A DNA stretch of 46,804 bases from Treponema sp. (GCA_017450535.1 JAFSTK010000042.1:1-46804), one strand, 5' to 3'; counted from the stretch's first letter, positions 31,769-40,880 are shown. Program-made: numbers and translations. The notes: a model not told the origin generated them from the letters alone.

Positions 31769-32758
31769 TTGAAAAAGTTTGCACTCTTTTTGAAAAAGAA
31801 TGTTCTCCTCGTTTTCGTCTTCGTGCTATCCTTGGCGGCGCATAATGTATATGGCGCGACGAAAAAAGCGGAGAACATACTTATGCCTGCTAATGCGATT
31901 TTGCCCGTGCCTCCAGAACTGCAGGTGATGCGCCGTTCCTATCCCGATGTGGTTTTTTCCGCTACATATGATTTTTTCCAACTTGACTGGCGCATCGATG
32001 TTACCGCACCGATTTGGTATGGAAAGCGAGGCAAGCAAAACAAAAAATCCGCTACATTTTATTGGGCTGACGGTGCCATGCTTCCTAAAGATGAGCTTCC
32101 AAACCGCGCAAAATATTGGACGTTACTTTATCATTATCCCGAAGATTTGCGTGACCCTGCCACGCTGAGCGAAATGGAAATTGACATGATGCGCGAATTT
32201 AGTTCAAAAGACAACCGCCAGAACAGTTCTGGAACACCGATGTTCTTTTTTGAATTTCTGTACGCCGCAAAAAGCCGTGTTATTATAGAAGACCACATCA
32301 AATCAATTCTGCTCTGGAACAAAAAAACAAAAGTGCATGAGCGCATTCTTCCTGCGTTGCGCCGCGTGGAAAGCCGTGTCAATGAGCTTGCAAAAACCGA
32401 TACAGAAGTCAGCGCATTTGTAACGACTTTGCGCTCCGCAGATGCCTACTACTGGCGGCGCATTGCGGACACAAAACGCCTGTCATTCCATAGCCTTGGC
32501 ATTGCGGTGGACGTGCTTCCAAAAAGCTGGCGCGGAAAACAAATCTATTGGCTGTGGGCGCGCAATTATTATGGCGCAGACTGGATGCTCACTCCGCTGG
32601 AAAAACGCTGGATGCCGCCCGCTTCTGTTATCGCAATTTTTGAGGATGAAGGTTTTATCTGGGGCGGCAAATGGGGCATTTTTGATAACATGCATTTTGA
32701 GTATCATCCGGAATTGTTTGCGGTGCGAAAAATGCGGGTTTTAGGGGCTCGCCCCTAG
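31769..32758 (+). CDS. M15-family D-Ala-D-Ala carboxypeptidase-like protein
   Basis: No ATG fits before the signal peptide, so TTG 31769 is chosen; it starts MKKFALFLKKNVLLVF and an exported protein of 329 residues results. The C-terminal domain has the M15 zinc pattern: SFHSLGIAVDVLP (His and Asp) and, after IFEDEGFIWGGKWGIFD, the second His in NMHFEY. Such enzymes trim peptidoglycan peptides. The N-terminal half is unassigned. The upstream 31745-31765 stretch (ACACGGAGCGCACAGAGA) resembles dispersed repeats. The last codons and stop are formed by a palindrome (TAGGGGC/GCCCCTA, 32742-32757), so the natural C-terminus may have been altered. Confidence 0.75.
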   Translation: MKKFALFLKKNVLLVFVFVLSLAAHNVYGATKKAENILMPANAILPVPPELQVMRRSYPDVVFSATYDFFQLDWRIDVTAPIWYGKRGKQNKKSATFYWADGAMLPKDELPNRAKYWTLLYHYPEDLRDPATLSEMEIDMMREFSSKDNRQNSSGTPMFFFEFLYAAKSRVIIEDHIKSILLWNKKTKVHERILPALRRVESRVNELAKTDTEVSAFVTTLRSADAYYWRRIADTKRLSFHSLGIAVDVLPKSWRGKQIYWLWARNYYGADWMLTPLEKRWMPPASVIAIFEDEGFIWGGKWGIFDNMHFEYHPELFAVRKMRVLGARP

Positions 32759-32813
32759 GAGAGAGGGGTGCGACGCAATGCAATGCGGCGCAGGGGAGAG
32801 ACTTCTCCCCTAA
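32742..32813 (+). repeat. Palindromes between convergent genes
   Basis: TAGGGGC/GCCCCTA at 32742-32757 covers the stop of the M15 gene. A second stem, AGGGGAG/CTCCCCT, lies near 32790-32812 at the end of the dGTPase gene. The 51-bp gap holds nothing else. Neither has a T-run suited to a clear terminator. Confidence 0.55.
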
Positions 32814-34072
32814 AAAGTAATGATTTCTTCGTAGCACTCAATCGCAAACTGGTCGGTCATGCCGGAGATGAACTCAATCACGCATTTTTGGTATGACTCG
32901 TTGTCGCTGATGTCGAACACAACGGGTGTCTCGTAGCGGAACAATTTTTTGCGGTCGGGCGCATAGTTTGTGTAGCGCACCAGCCAGTCTTCAAATGTTT
33001 TTCCCAGTTTTGGATAATTTGAAAGCGCACGGGGAAGCCTGCCATTTTTTGCGAATGTCTGTGCGCGGATGAGCGTGTCGTGCAAGGTGCCGAGTACATT
33101 TGAGGCATATTTTTGGAATTCACGCAGTCGCCAATGGTTGTAAATGTTGGCGAAACTAAAGCGTTTGAGTTCGGTGATAAAGCGGAAATATTGGTCGCTG
33201 AAACACAGGCCTTTTTCTGGCGTGCTCTGTTCGCACAAGTCCACAATCATGTCGTTTATGAGTACCGTGGTGTTCACTGCTTTTCCACTTCGGTGGCTGA
33301 GAGGCTTTCCTTCTCGTGTAATGCCTACGGTCTCCGCCACAATTTCGCGCAGCTGACGGTAAGAGCCCATGTCCAGGATATGATACGTGCGCGCGTCTTC
33401 AATGTCACGTCCGAGGAAAGCAATTTTGTCGCTCAGTTTTACCACGCAGCCTTCCCAAGTGTACGGCTGAACAAGTCCCGGTCGCTTGATGTCGTACAAA
33501 TTGATTGCCTCATCGCGTGGGTGAATTCCCTGCTGGTCAATTTCTCCGCAGTGGCAGATGAGTCCGTCTCTCACCGCATACGTCAAATTGAGCGGCTTTT
33601 CCGCGCCATCGGGAGTCTGCAAGGTCTCAATGTAGTCCGCAAAAAAAAGACTGTTCCGTTCGTGCCAGAATTTTTTGGGCGCGTTGGCTCCGGTTTTCTG
33701 CTCCATCAGGCTGTTCAGACAATCTTCCCCGTGATGACCAAATGGCGCGTGTCCGATGTCATGTCCGATGGCGATAGACTGCGTTAAATCTTCGTTCAGC
33801 CCTAAATATTTTGCGATGGTGCCGGCGACAGAAGCGACGTGCAGCACATGTTCCATGCGTGTGCATACGTGGTCGTTGTGAGGGGCAAAAAATACTTGTG
33901 TCTTGTGTTTTAATCGTCGGTATGCCTGACAGTGTAGGATTCTTGTGTAGTCACGCTCAAATTGCGAGCGGATATCGTTTCCGCGTCCATAAATTGGCGT
34001 TTCCCGTGTGATTGCCTGATTCCATTTTTTGTTCAGAGAATCACAACGTACATTCGCAAAACTGTCTCTCAT
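32810..34072 (-). CDS. dgt: dGTP triphosphohydrolase-like protein
   Basis: The 420-residue HD-domain protein hydrolyses dNTPs to nucleoside and triphosphate in the Dgt family. The metal site is complete: His in CTRMEHVLHVASVA, the HD pair in IGHDIGHAPFGHHGE and Asp in VVKLSDKIAFLGRDIEDA. The N-terminal RSQFERDYTRILHCQAYRRL is the family signature. ATG 34072 lies only 6 nt after the stop of the upstream gene with no clear ribosome site, so translation is probably coupled. It likely balances dNTP pools; the exact nucleotide preference cannot be read. Confidence 0.9.
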   Translation of the reverse strand: MRDSFANVRCDSLNKKWNQAITRETPIYGRGNDIRSQFERDYTRILHCQAYRRLKHKTQVFFAPHNDHVCTRMEHVLHVASVAGTIAKYLGLNEDLTQSIAIGHDIGHAPFGHHGEDCLNSLMEQKTGANAPKKFWHERNSLFFADYIETLQTPDGAEKPLNLTYAVRDGLICHCGEIDQQGIHPRDEAINLYDIKRPGLVQPYTWEGCVVKLSDKIAFLGRDIEDARTYHILDMGSYRQLREIVAETVGITREGKPLSHRSGKAVNTTVLINDMIVDLCEQSTPEKGLCFSDQYFRFITELKRFSFANIYNHWRLREFQKYASNVLGTLHDTLIRAQTFAKNGRLPRALSNYPKLGKTFEDWLVRYTNYAPDRKKLFRYETPVVFDISDNESYQKCVIEFISGMTDQFAIECYEEIITF

Positions 34073-34078
34073 GCTGTA

Positions 34079-34618
34079 TTAGTAGTTGGCTAAAAAGAAC
34101 ATGCCCACGAGGAGCACATAAAAACTTTTGTCGTCTGCCCAGTTGACTGTGGCTGGAAGCTGCTCAAAGTACCACCAGAACACACCGAATTCCGGGTCGA
34201 TACGCAACGCATATTCGCTGAAGTCTTTGCTTTTTGCCTGAGAGCCGAACATGAGATATACGATGTCGGTGATAATCTCGCGGAAAGAAGGATAGAGTTT
34301 TGTCCACTGATTGTCTTTCATAGCGGTACAGAATTGGTCGAGTTTGTAAAGTACCTGCTCTTTGAGGGAAACGTCATCTTTTTCTACCCATGTTTTTTGT
34401 ACGAGCAGAATTGTATTTTTTTGGAAACTTTGCAGAAGGTGCTGCTCGCATTCCTTGGGGTCGTCACTGTGCCCGCTGAATTCGCCGCCACCTAAAAATG
34501 CGCCCGCAACGGTAAGGGCATCTTCACGAACTTTTTTTACATCATCAGTTGAGAGCATATCACCCATTGCATCAACAACTTTTTTTTCTACAAATTCAGT
34601 TATTAATTCGTTCCCCAT
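34079..34618 (-). CDS. Hypothetical protein, spirochaete-like
   Basis: The 179-residue protein from ATG 34618 has an acidic, helical sequence with no family I recognise. The C-terminus YVLLVGMFFLANY is short and hydrophobic. The Cys in KECEQHLLQ and the aromatic stretch FGVFWWYFEQLPATVNW are notable. A frame extension upstream to 34681 covers the promoter and is rejected. The promoter TTGAAC-N17-TACTCT ends 7 nt before ATG, so the mRNA is predicted to be leaderless. It sits in front of dgt, 6 nt apart, so both form one transcript. Confidence 0.6.
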   Translation of the reverse strand: MGNELITEFVEKKVVDAMGDMLSTDDVKKVREDALTVAGAFLGGGEFSGHSDDPKECEQHLLQSFQKNTILLVQKTWVEKDDVSLKEQVLYKLDQFCTAMKDNQWTKLYPSFREIITDIVYLMFGSQAKSKDFSEYALRIDPEFGVFWWYFEQLPATVNWADDKSFYVLLVGMFFLANY

Positions 34619-34625
34619 ACAATAT

Positions 34626-34654
34626 AGAGTAAAGAAAAACAGTGTTTTGTTCAA
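34626..34654 (-). promoter_or_regulatory. Leaderless promoter of the hypothetical-dgt operon
   Basis: On the minus strand TTGAAC (34654-34649), a 17-bp spacer and TACTCT (34631-34626). Seven bases separate it from ATG 34618, so transcription should begin at or next to the start codon. Confidence 0.6.
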
Positions 34655-34758
34655 GGGGCGAAAAAAATGAAGTGTATACACGGTTTCTAAAGAAGAGCCG
34701 ATAAAACTTATGCTGTATTATATCAGTTAAAAGATGGTAAAAAAAAGTCCCAACATAC

Positions 34759-34788
34759 TAGACAAAAAAAATGGGGGGGGGGTATAAT
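34759..34788 (+). promoter_or_regulatory. Promoter with G10 tract, likely phase-variable
   Basis: TAGACA (34759-34764), an 18-bp spacer and TATAAT (34783-34788). The spacer consists of an A-run, one T and ten G (34773-34782) that directly abut the -10 box. Loss or gain of G changes the -35/-10 distance; 17 bp would be optimal. T. pallidum uses the same layout to vary expression of surface proteins. Confidence 0.8.
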
Positions 34789-34797
34789 TCTTTAGTT

Positions 34798-34825
34798 GAA
34801 CTGTTTTTGCGATAAAAAACAGTTC
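34798..34825 (+). promoter_or_regulatory. Inverted repeat in the lipoprotein leader
   Basis: GAACTGTTTTT (34798-34808) and AAAAACAGTTC (34815-34825) are perfect arms with loop GCGATA. It starts about at the transcription start and ends 4 nt before the AGGGGGA ribosome site (34829-34834). It could be an operator or a 5' stabilising stem. Confidence 0.65.
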
Positions 34826-34838
34826 TATAGGGGGAAAC

Positions 34839-37800
34839 ATGAAAAAAAATATTCAAAAAAGATTGCTTCTGCTTGTTGCATTGGCAATGGTAATTGGACT
34901 TTTCGGTTGCAATAATGCTGATGATGCCGCTAATGCAATCGGAGGTTATTCAGTAACTGTATATGCGTCTACTAATGGTACGAGCAAAGTGTATGCAGTA
35001 ACAGATGGAACAACCTTTTCACAGATGATTTCGGGCAATAGTATTGTTCCTTCCGCCGCTTCTGAGAATGCGGGATATGTCTTTACCAAATGGGTGCGTT
35101 CTGATTGGTCAGACTTCAGCACCTCTTCGAAAATCACGTCAGACATCACTGTTTTCGCGCTCTTTACAAAAACAGAAACTACCAGTGAAAAAACGGTGAA
35201 GACATACTTGCGTGGTGACAAGCAGATGAAAAAAGAAGAAAAGGTGAATCAAACTACCGTAACGAACAGCGACGGCAGCACGACTACAAAATCTTCTGAA
35301 ACGGTAGTAAATCCTAACGGTACAACCACAGAAACGTCAAAAGAAACAACAGTTGCCACGGACGGTACAAAAACAGAAAAAGAAACCGTAAAGAATAGTG
35401 ATGGCTCAGAAAAAACGACTGAAACAAAAACACAGACCGCATCTGACGGTACAAAGACAATAGCCGAGACAGTGACCGAAAAAAACACTTCTGGTGCAAC
35501 AACAACGACTGAGAAAAAGACGACAGAGTCTACAAAGAAAAACTCTGACGGCTCTACGGTGGATACCACAAAAACAGAGACAACGGTTGGCGGAAAGACT
35601 ACCACAGTTGTAAGGGAAGTGACAACCAGTACAAGCGGTGAGGCGACGATTGTTACGACCACAACCGATGCCGATGGTAAGACAACGGTAAAAACCGATA
35701 TGACCAAATCATACAAGTACTACATTCAGCAGGGAATCGACAACTTAAAAGCGAATAAGTATGACGAAGCAGTAACGAGTTTTAATACGGCATACGGTTT
35801 GGAGGTAAACAACGAGACCCGCGTGTACTCTGCGTTGGCAACACTTGCAAAAGTTGCGACAAACAGTAAGACTGCTGAGTTCGTAAAAAAACATCTTGGC
35901 ATTGCAAATTATCCCACAACATTGGATAAATTGTTTGATAAGAACCAGTCATGGCTGAAAGAAACAGAGTATGTGAATACTCAGCACACTGGTTCCGTGG
36001 TGGGGTATGAAGGTTTCTCAACGACAAGACCTATGGTCAAACATACGCTGAGTATTAGCGGTATTCCTGAGCTTACAACGACAGTGCCGGCTGGTACGTT
36101 TTCAGGTTATATTATGGGTCGCATTGGTCCTAATCCTTATGTAAACGCAACAATTGATGCGATTCCTGCTTTCCGCTATTACCGCGTGGACATAGCTCCT
36201 AGAACAACATCAAGTTCATCTACGGTATACGCTTCTTCTGTCTATGTATACAATAACGAACTGAGCATGTATGTAAAGGTAGACGATAATGAAAACTACA
36301 AAGCGAATAAGAGTGGAACGGGGACTTTTTCCCAAGTTTCTTATTATGCTGTTACGCCGAATAATAGTGGTGCATATTACGTTTCTGCCGAAAACTTACC
36401 TTCATCAGTTTCTACAGCGGGTTTGACGGCATATTACCCAAAAAAATATGTGACTGTGGGAAGCGTCACTCAACCTGAATATAAGTACGTAACCTATGAG
36501 ACTGTAGAGACAGTATACACGGGAGATGCGTTTTATCGGGTTAGTATCAGCGAGCCTGTGTCATACTCAAGTTCTACAAGCATGTTTGATTTTAAAATTT
36601 ATGGCAACATCCCTGCGTTGAATGTATATACAACGATGCCATATATTGAGGTTTATAATAAAAGTCAAATGGGTGAGACTGGTATGCCGTGGATTTACTA
36701 TCGCACTGTAACGCTGGATGAAAACGGTGTGTATTATGTACCTGCCGGTAGTTTGCCCTCGTCTATTTCAACGGCAGGCGCAACACCATATTATCCCAGC
36801 ACTCCAACTCAGGCTTCGGCGGCTTCGGCGGTGTATTTAGGCTCTAATGAATTGGTTGTTAGAAGATATACCTATAAAACAACTATGAATTCACTTAAAT
36901 TGAATGCGGTACCGGATTGGTTTAAGAGCAGCAGTTTGAGCAATCAGTTTGAGTGGTTGTTGCTTGCAAATATTCTTGATGGCAATGTGACCGGTTTAAA
37001 TACTGCGGTGGATGAATTGTATGATATTTTGTTCTCATCAGAATACCTTACAGCATGTGAACGAATAGATGCTCTCACAGGGGCTGTAACTGTTCCACAA
37101 GATGCTGTTACCGCATTTAAATTGGATAAAATTTGGGGCGATGGGGCAAATATTGATGTTGGAAAGACAGAATTGCTTTTGATAAAAACATCTTTGCAGT
37201 TGATGAAAGGTGCTCTTGAATATGTGCAGTCTCTCCAGCTTAATGAGCCGCTTGACTTGCTGAAATTTGACTGGGCTTGGAATGACAAAACTGCCTTTAT
37301 TGCGAATCTGAAAACTCGGTTTGGTGCATACAATGCCGGAATTGATCCGTTGGCAAACGGCTTTTTAGGAACCCGCAATGAGAGCAAACTTGTATCAGCA
37401 AAAGCTAATTTTATTACGGTTTGCGATGATTTGATTGCCGCATATGATGATGTTCTTGTGAATAGCACAGCCTATCCGACGGTAGTAAAAGATAAAATTA
37501 ACGAATACAAAGTGTTCCGTGCAGGTGCTGTTGCCCTTAGAACTGCGATTCAGAACGGTGGAACATTTGCTATCCCTAAAGAGATGCCGTCTGGTTCTGT
37601 ATGGCCTGAATACAATGCTGCCAATGCTGGTATTGTCTGTGGTATTGATTTTGGTGCGTTCTTCGCGAAAGATGCGTTCAAATTGGATAATTTCATTGCA
37701 AAAGCAAATGATGGTAAGCCAGAGTTTACTTTAGGTGTGATGACGAAAAAGTCTACATCTTATACATACTCACAGCAAACAGGATACCAAATTGTAACAA

Positions 37801-38183
37801 TAAACGCTTCGCTTGTTCCAACAACTTCAATTTCGTATACCTTCACGAATGAAAATGGCCTGTTAGAGGATAAAACGCTGACGCTTACTTCTTCTGTGCT
37901 GAACAATAATTCGATGGATGTACTAAAACAGCTTGCTGCTCTTGCATCTAAAGGAATTATTGGCTCAAATTACGTGTGCTATGTGACCGTTCCTGTTTCA
38001 AAGATTCGTTCGCTTTTGGGTGTTGATGCGAACGAAATAAATATGTTGAATCAATCTTATCTGTGGACGGAAATTGTTAACTCTGAGTGTTTTGTACGTC
38101 TTCCCGTGAGTCTTGAAGTGGGCTTGTGGATTTATAACTTCTATTACAACGGAGCTATAACCGCAGAACTGACAACAAAATAA
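34839..38183 (+). CDS. Large surface lipoprotein with Thr-rich stalk
   Basis: The 1114-residue protein starts at ATG 34839. A lipobox VIGLFGC puts the acylated Cys at residue 24. Residues about 36-108 resemble an InlB B-repeat (GYVFTKWV, SSKITSDITVFALF). Residues about 110-290 are a Thr/Glu/Lys-rich stalk of TETTV-like repeats, followed by a TPR-like helix pair (IDNLKANKYDEAVTSFNTAY). Between about 400 and 690 are two related modules, each with YYxVT...GxYYVxAxxLPSSxSTAG and YYP. The remaining helical part has no recognised family. The layout suggests a surface-exposed protein held off the membrane. Its promoter carries a G10 tract. The downstream barrel gene, 50 nt away, may be its partner. 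Confidence 0.8.
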   Translation: MKKNIQKRLLLLVALAMVIGLFGCNNADDAANAIGGYSVTVYASTNGTSKVYAVTDGTTFSQMISGNSIVPSAASENAGYVFTKWVRSDWSDFSTSSKITSDITVFALFTKTETTSEKTVKTYLRGDKQMKKEEKVNQTTVTNSDGSTTTKSSETVVNPNGTTTETSKETTVATDGTKTEKETVKNSDGSEKTTETKTQTASDGTKTIAETVTEKNTSGATTTTEKKTTESTKKNSDGSTVDTTKTETTVGGKTTTVVREVTTSTSGEATIVTTTTDADGKTTVKTDMTKSYKYYIQQGIDNLKANKYDEAVTSFNTAYGLEVNNETRVYSALATLAKVATNSKTAEFVKKHLGIANYPTTLDKLFDKNQSWLKETEYVNTQHTGSVVGYEGFSTTRPMVKHTLSISGIPELTTTVPAGTFSGYIMGRIGPNPYVNATIDAIPAFRYYRVDIAPRTTSSSSTVYASSVYVYNNELSMYVKVDDNENYKANKSGTGTFSQVSYYAVTPNNSGAYYVSAENLPSSVSTAGLTAYYPKKYVTVGSVTQPEYKYVTYETVETVYTGDAFYRVSISEPVSYSSSTSMFDFKIYGNIPALNVYTTMPYIEVYNKSQMGETGMPWIYYRTVTLDENGVYYVPAGSLPSSISTAGATPYYPSTPTQASAASAVYLGSNELVVRRYTYKTTMNSLKLNAVPDWFKSSSLSNQFEWLLLANILDGNVTGLNTAVDELYDILFSSEYLTACERIDALTGAVTVPQDAVTAFKLDKIWGDGANIDVGKTELLLIKTSLQLMKGALEYVQSLQLNEPLDLLKFDWAWNDKTAFIANLKTRFGAYNAGIDPLANGFLGTRNESKLVSAKANFITVCDDLIAAYDDVLVNSTAYPTVVKDKINEYKVFRAGAVALRTAIQNGGTFAIPKEMPSGSVWPEYNAANAGIVCGIDFGAFFAKDAFKLDNFIAKANDGKPEFTLGVMTKKSTSYTYSQQTGYQIVTINASLVPTTSISYTFTNENGLLEDKTLTLTSSVLNNNSMDVLKQLAALASKGIIGSNYVCYVTVPVSKIRSLLGVDANEINMLNQSYLWTEIVNSECFVRLPVSLEVGLWIYNFYYNGAITAELTTK

Positions 38184-38232
38184 CGAGCGGAAACTTTTGG
38201 TACGGGGTATGGGGGCCATGCCCCACTTTTGC

Positions 38233-39498
38233 ATGAAGCGGCTGCTTCTTCTCTTTGTATATGTGATATTCTCGTATGGCCAAGTTTTTGCGGAATGTGA
38301 TAATTGGTCGGTGAGCGGTGGCGGAAGTGCAGGCTGGCTGTGGAAATCGGGCGCTCATTCCATTCCGTTGTATACGGGCGGGATAGACGCTGTTTTTCAG
38401 GGAAAATCAACATCCTTTTTTGTTTCAGGTGGCTACGCTTTTCTTTCTTCAAATTTTTCTGCACTTGAAGGAAAAGCAGACTGCTGTTTTTTTGCTGCGC
38501 AGGCCGAAACAGGACGATTTGAAGTGCATTTTGGTACGGCTTGCTTTGATTTGCCCGGTGACATACATATTTTGGATGGAAAGCCACGTTTTGTGTTTTC
38601 GGATACAAATGCACTTGCATGGCGGGCGGGCATGACTTATGCAATAACCGATACCTGTAGCATAGGCTTCACAGGGTATGCACTTGACGCAGATATGAAA
38701 AGCGGCGACTTGTATTATTTTTATGGAAAGATAGGAATTCCTCGTTTGTTTGGCGGTATCGCAAATTTCTTTCTTCCTTTTGATATTTCATTATACGGCG
38801 GAGCATTTTTTGCAGGGTTATCAGTTGCTACAAATGAAAATGTTTCTTTGGGGGGTGGAGAATCGAGCGTTTGTTTTGCCACTGCGGGGAAAAAAATTCT
38901 GGAATATGGTGCACATACGGTGTCTGCGATGGGTGGATATGCATATGCGGGATTTGACGCATCTATCTCTGTAACGCCGACGACTCAAACGTATGCTTTT
39001 TTCCCTTATAAATATGTGCATGTAAAAACGAATGGGGCATATCATTTTTTCTTTCTTGGGGCTTCGTATGCCTATGAAAGACGACGGTTTTTGTTTCATG
39101 CAACTGTAGGGTATGGTATCTGCTTGCAGAGCGATTCGATGGCGCGGTATTCTTATGCCTATAAGAAGACGATTTTCTTTGATGGCTCTTCAGGAGATGA
39201 TTTTTTTGATATGCCTGATTTTTCTTATTCGGGACTTATTGGGGGTGTTGTCTCTGTTTCGTACACATTTGATTATCATTCCCATTTTGCGCCAGTTCTT
39301 TCATTCCGAAAAATAATAGCACTCCCTGTGCTGACTGATAAATTACAAAAATATTTCGACTCCAATTCTGGAAGCGAAGCAGGCGCATCTTCTACGGGAT
39401 TTCCCGTCAGCGCAAACGAATCTTCTTTTGACTGGTCAGATGTGTGGACATATCTGCTTTCTGGTCTGAGCATTTCTGTGCGACTAACGGTTCGTTGA
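38233..39498 (+). CDS. Outer-membrane beta-barrel protein
   Basis: ATG 38233 is chosen because MKRLLLLFVYVIFSYGQVFA is a good signal peptide; the frame opens earlier at 38197. The mature part of about 400 residues is rich in glycine and aromatic residues with alternating strands (FFVSGGYAFLSSNFSA, ISLYGGAFFAGLSV, YHFFFLGASYAYERRR, HFAPVLSFRKII). It ends in LSGLSISVRLTVR, not in an aromatic residue. No named family is recognised. No ribosome site is obvious. The 49-nt gap after the lipoprotein has a GGGG/CCCC palindrome, so both could be read from the G-tract promoter. Confidence 0.65.
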   Translation: MKRLLLLFVYVIFSYGQVFAECDNWSVSGGGSAGWLWKSGAHSIPLYTGGIDAVFQGKSTSFFVSGGYAFLSSNFSALEGKADCCFFAAQAETGRFEVHFGTACFDLPGDIHILDGKPRFVFSDTNALAWRAGMTYAITDTCSIGFTGYALDADMKSGDLYYFYGKIGIPRLFGGIANFFLPFDISLYGGAFFAGLSVATNENVSLGGGESSVCFATAGKKILEYGAHTVSAMGGYAYAGFDASISVTPTTQTYAFFPYKYVHVKTNGAYHFFFLGASYAYERRRFLFHATVGYGICLQSDSMARYSYAYKKTIFFDGSSGDDFFDMPDFSYSGLIGGVVSVSYTFDYHSHFAPVLSFRKIIALPVLTDKLQKYFDSNSGSEAGASSTGFPVSANESSFDWSDVWTYLLSGLSISVRLTVR

Positions 39499-39532
39499 GA
39501 AAAAATGAAGATTTATTTGCCATATTCTTGTT

Positions 39533-39560
39533 TTGTATGTATATTTAAATAAAGTATTCT
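39533..39560 (+). promoter_or_regulatory. Probable lemA promoter
   Basis: TTGTAT (39533-39538), a 16-bp AT-rich spacer and TATTCT (39555-39560). AGGAG lies 7 nt before ATG 39577. Confidence 0.4.
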
Positions 39561-39576
39561 ATTCTAGGAGTATCAG

Positions 39577-40185
39577 ATGGCAAGTGGAACAAAAAAATTG
39601 CTGATTACAGTTGGCATTGTGGTGGTAGTGCTGTTCGGAGCGTACAGCTGCTATAAAAATGCGTATAACGGTATGGTCTCCCGCGATGAGGGCGTGCAGA
39701 GTTCATGGGCACAGGTGCAGAACCAGTATCAGCGGCGCATGGATTTGATTCCTAACTTGGTGAATACGGTAAAGGGATATGCGACGCACGAAGAGGGTGT
39801 TTTTACGGCGATTGCGGAAGCACGTTCAAAAGCGGGTGGGGTGACGCAGATTACGTCCGATGTGCTTGATGACCCGGAAAAATTCAAGAAATATCAGCAA
39901 GCGCAGGATTCGTTGGGCGCAAGTTTGCAGCGTTTGCTCGTGATTACGGAAAATTACCCGGAATTGCAGGCCAACCAGAACTTTTTGGCGTTGCAGGATG
40001 AGCTTGCCGGTACAGAAAATAGAATTGGTACGGAACGAAAACGATTTAACGAGGCGGTAAAAGATTACAATCAGTTTATCCGCGAATTTCCGCGCTCAAT
40101 CATTGCGAATATGAGCGGTTTCCGCACCAAGTCATATTTTGAGGCTTCGGAAGCGGCACAGTCAGCTCCGGCGGTGCAATTTTGA
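39577..40185 (+). CDS. lemA: LemA-family membrane protein
   Basis: The 202-residue protein has one N-terminal membrane helix (LLITVGIVVVVLFGAYSCY) and a long coiled helical domain. The family core is clear: YNGMVSRDEGVQSSWAQVQ, QRRMDLIPNLVNTVKGY, ENYPELQANQNFLALQDEL and FNEAVKDYNQFIREFP. LemA proteins are widespread and their function is not settled. AGGAGTATCAG precedes ATG 39577. The next gene starts in the stop codon (TTGA). LemA genes very often stand beside TPM/YgcG proteins, as here, suggesting joint action at the membrane. Confidence 0.93.
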   Translation: MASGTKKLLITVGIVVVVLFGAYSCYKNAYNGMVSRDEGVQSSWAQVQNQYQRRMDLIPNLVNTVKGYATHEEGVFTAIAEARSKAGGVTQITSDVLDDPEKFKKYQQAQDSLGASLQRLLVITENYPELQANQNFLALQDELAGTENRIGTERKRFNEAVKDYNQFIREFPRSIIANMSGFRTKSYFEASEAAQSAPAVQF

Positions 40186-40880
40186 CGGCATTTCAGAAAA
40201 AACTGCGGCTCGGTGACGATGCCTTGGAGCGCATTGCCCGTGCCGTGCAGGAAGCGGAAAAATCTACGGACGGCGAGATTGTAGTGGCGGTGGCAAAAGA
40301 AAGCTCGCGCTACAGTTTTTGGGAGTTGCTTGCGGCGGTTGTCTGTTCCGTGTTGATTTTTGCGGCGTTGCTTCCTGTGTCGGATGCAATTCTCTCGCTG
40401 TGCTCACGTTTGTTTTGGGTAGTGCCCTCATGGTATGTGCCTGCATTCTACGGGATTTCTACTTTTGCGCTCATTTCTATTTTGTTCTACGTGGCGAATA
40501 TTCCTGCGGTTGACCGGCTTGTGGTTCCGCGGTTTGTGCGCAATGCCTGTGTGACAAGCGGTGCGTTCCGACTTTTTGCAGAAAGCGGAGTGTACGATAC
40601 TGTGTCTCACAGTGGCATTTTGGTATATGTCTCCGTTCTGGAACGACAGGTGCGGATTCTTGCGGACAGCGGCATCAGTAAAAAGATTTCTCAGGACATG
40701 TGGAATCTGATTGCGGATGATTTGTCGGCGGGGCTTGGCGAAAAAAATTATGAGCAAGCCATTGTGAGTACCGTCCAGAAATGCGGCGAGTTGCTTTCTC
40801 AGCATTTTCCTGCGCAAAAAGAGGCGGGAAACGAGCTTCCGAATGGTTTGATTCTTTTGGAAAGTGCCGGATGGAATTAA
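40182..40880 (+). CDS. TPM-domain membrane protein
   Basis: The 232-residue protein starts at TTG 40182, overlapping the lemA stop. The N-terminal ERIARAVQEAEKSTDGEIVV begins a TPM-type domain (PF04536-like) that is interrupted by two hydrophobic segments, near residues 48-68 and 87-107. The sequence then resumes with RVFVRNA-like and ESGVYDTVSHSGILVYVSVL elements. This is the arrangement of small predicted membrane proteins that accompany LemA and YgcG. The last 10 nt overlap the start of the first ygcG gene, so translation is coupled. No enzymatic residues are evident. Confidence 0.75.
   Translation: MTAFQKKLRLGDDALERIARAVQEAEKSTDGEIVVAVAKESSRYSFWELLAAVVCSVLIFAALLPVSDAILSLCSRLFWVVPSWYVPAFYGISTFALISILFYVANIPAVDRLVVPRFVRNACVTSGAFRLFAESGVYDTVSHSGILVYVSVLERQVRILADSGISKKISQDMWNLIADDLSAGLGEKNYEQAIVSTVQKCGELLSQHFPAQKEAGNELPNGLILLESAGWN

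Noticed and set aside
34079..34618. Shared KKVREDAL string between this protein and the nuclease-like protein at 29833-30279
   Set aside because: Only about eight residues match and the rest shows no similarity; the helix-forming composition makes chance likely.
35249..35716. Antisense frame of 155 codons opposite the lipoprotein stalk
   Set aside because: It reflects the ACA/ACG/GAA-rich Thr stalk on the sense strand; the product is a V/F/S-rich string with no recognisable features.
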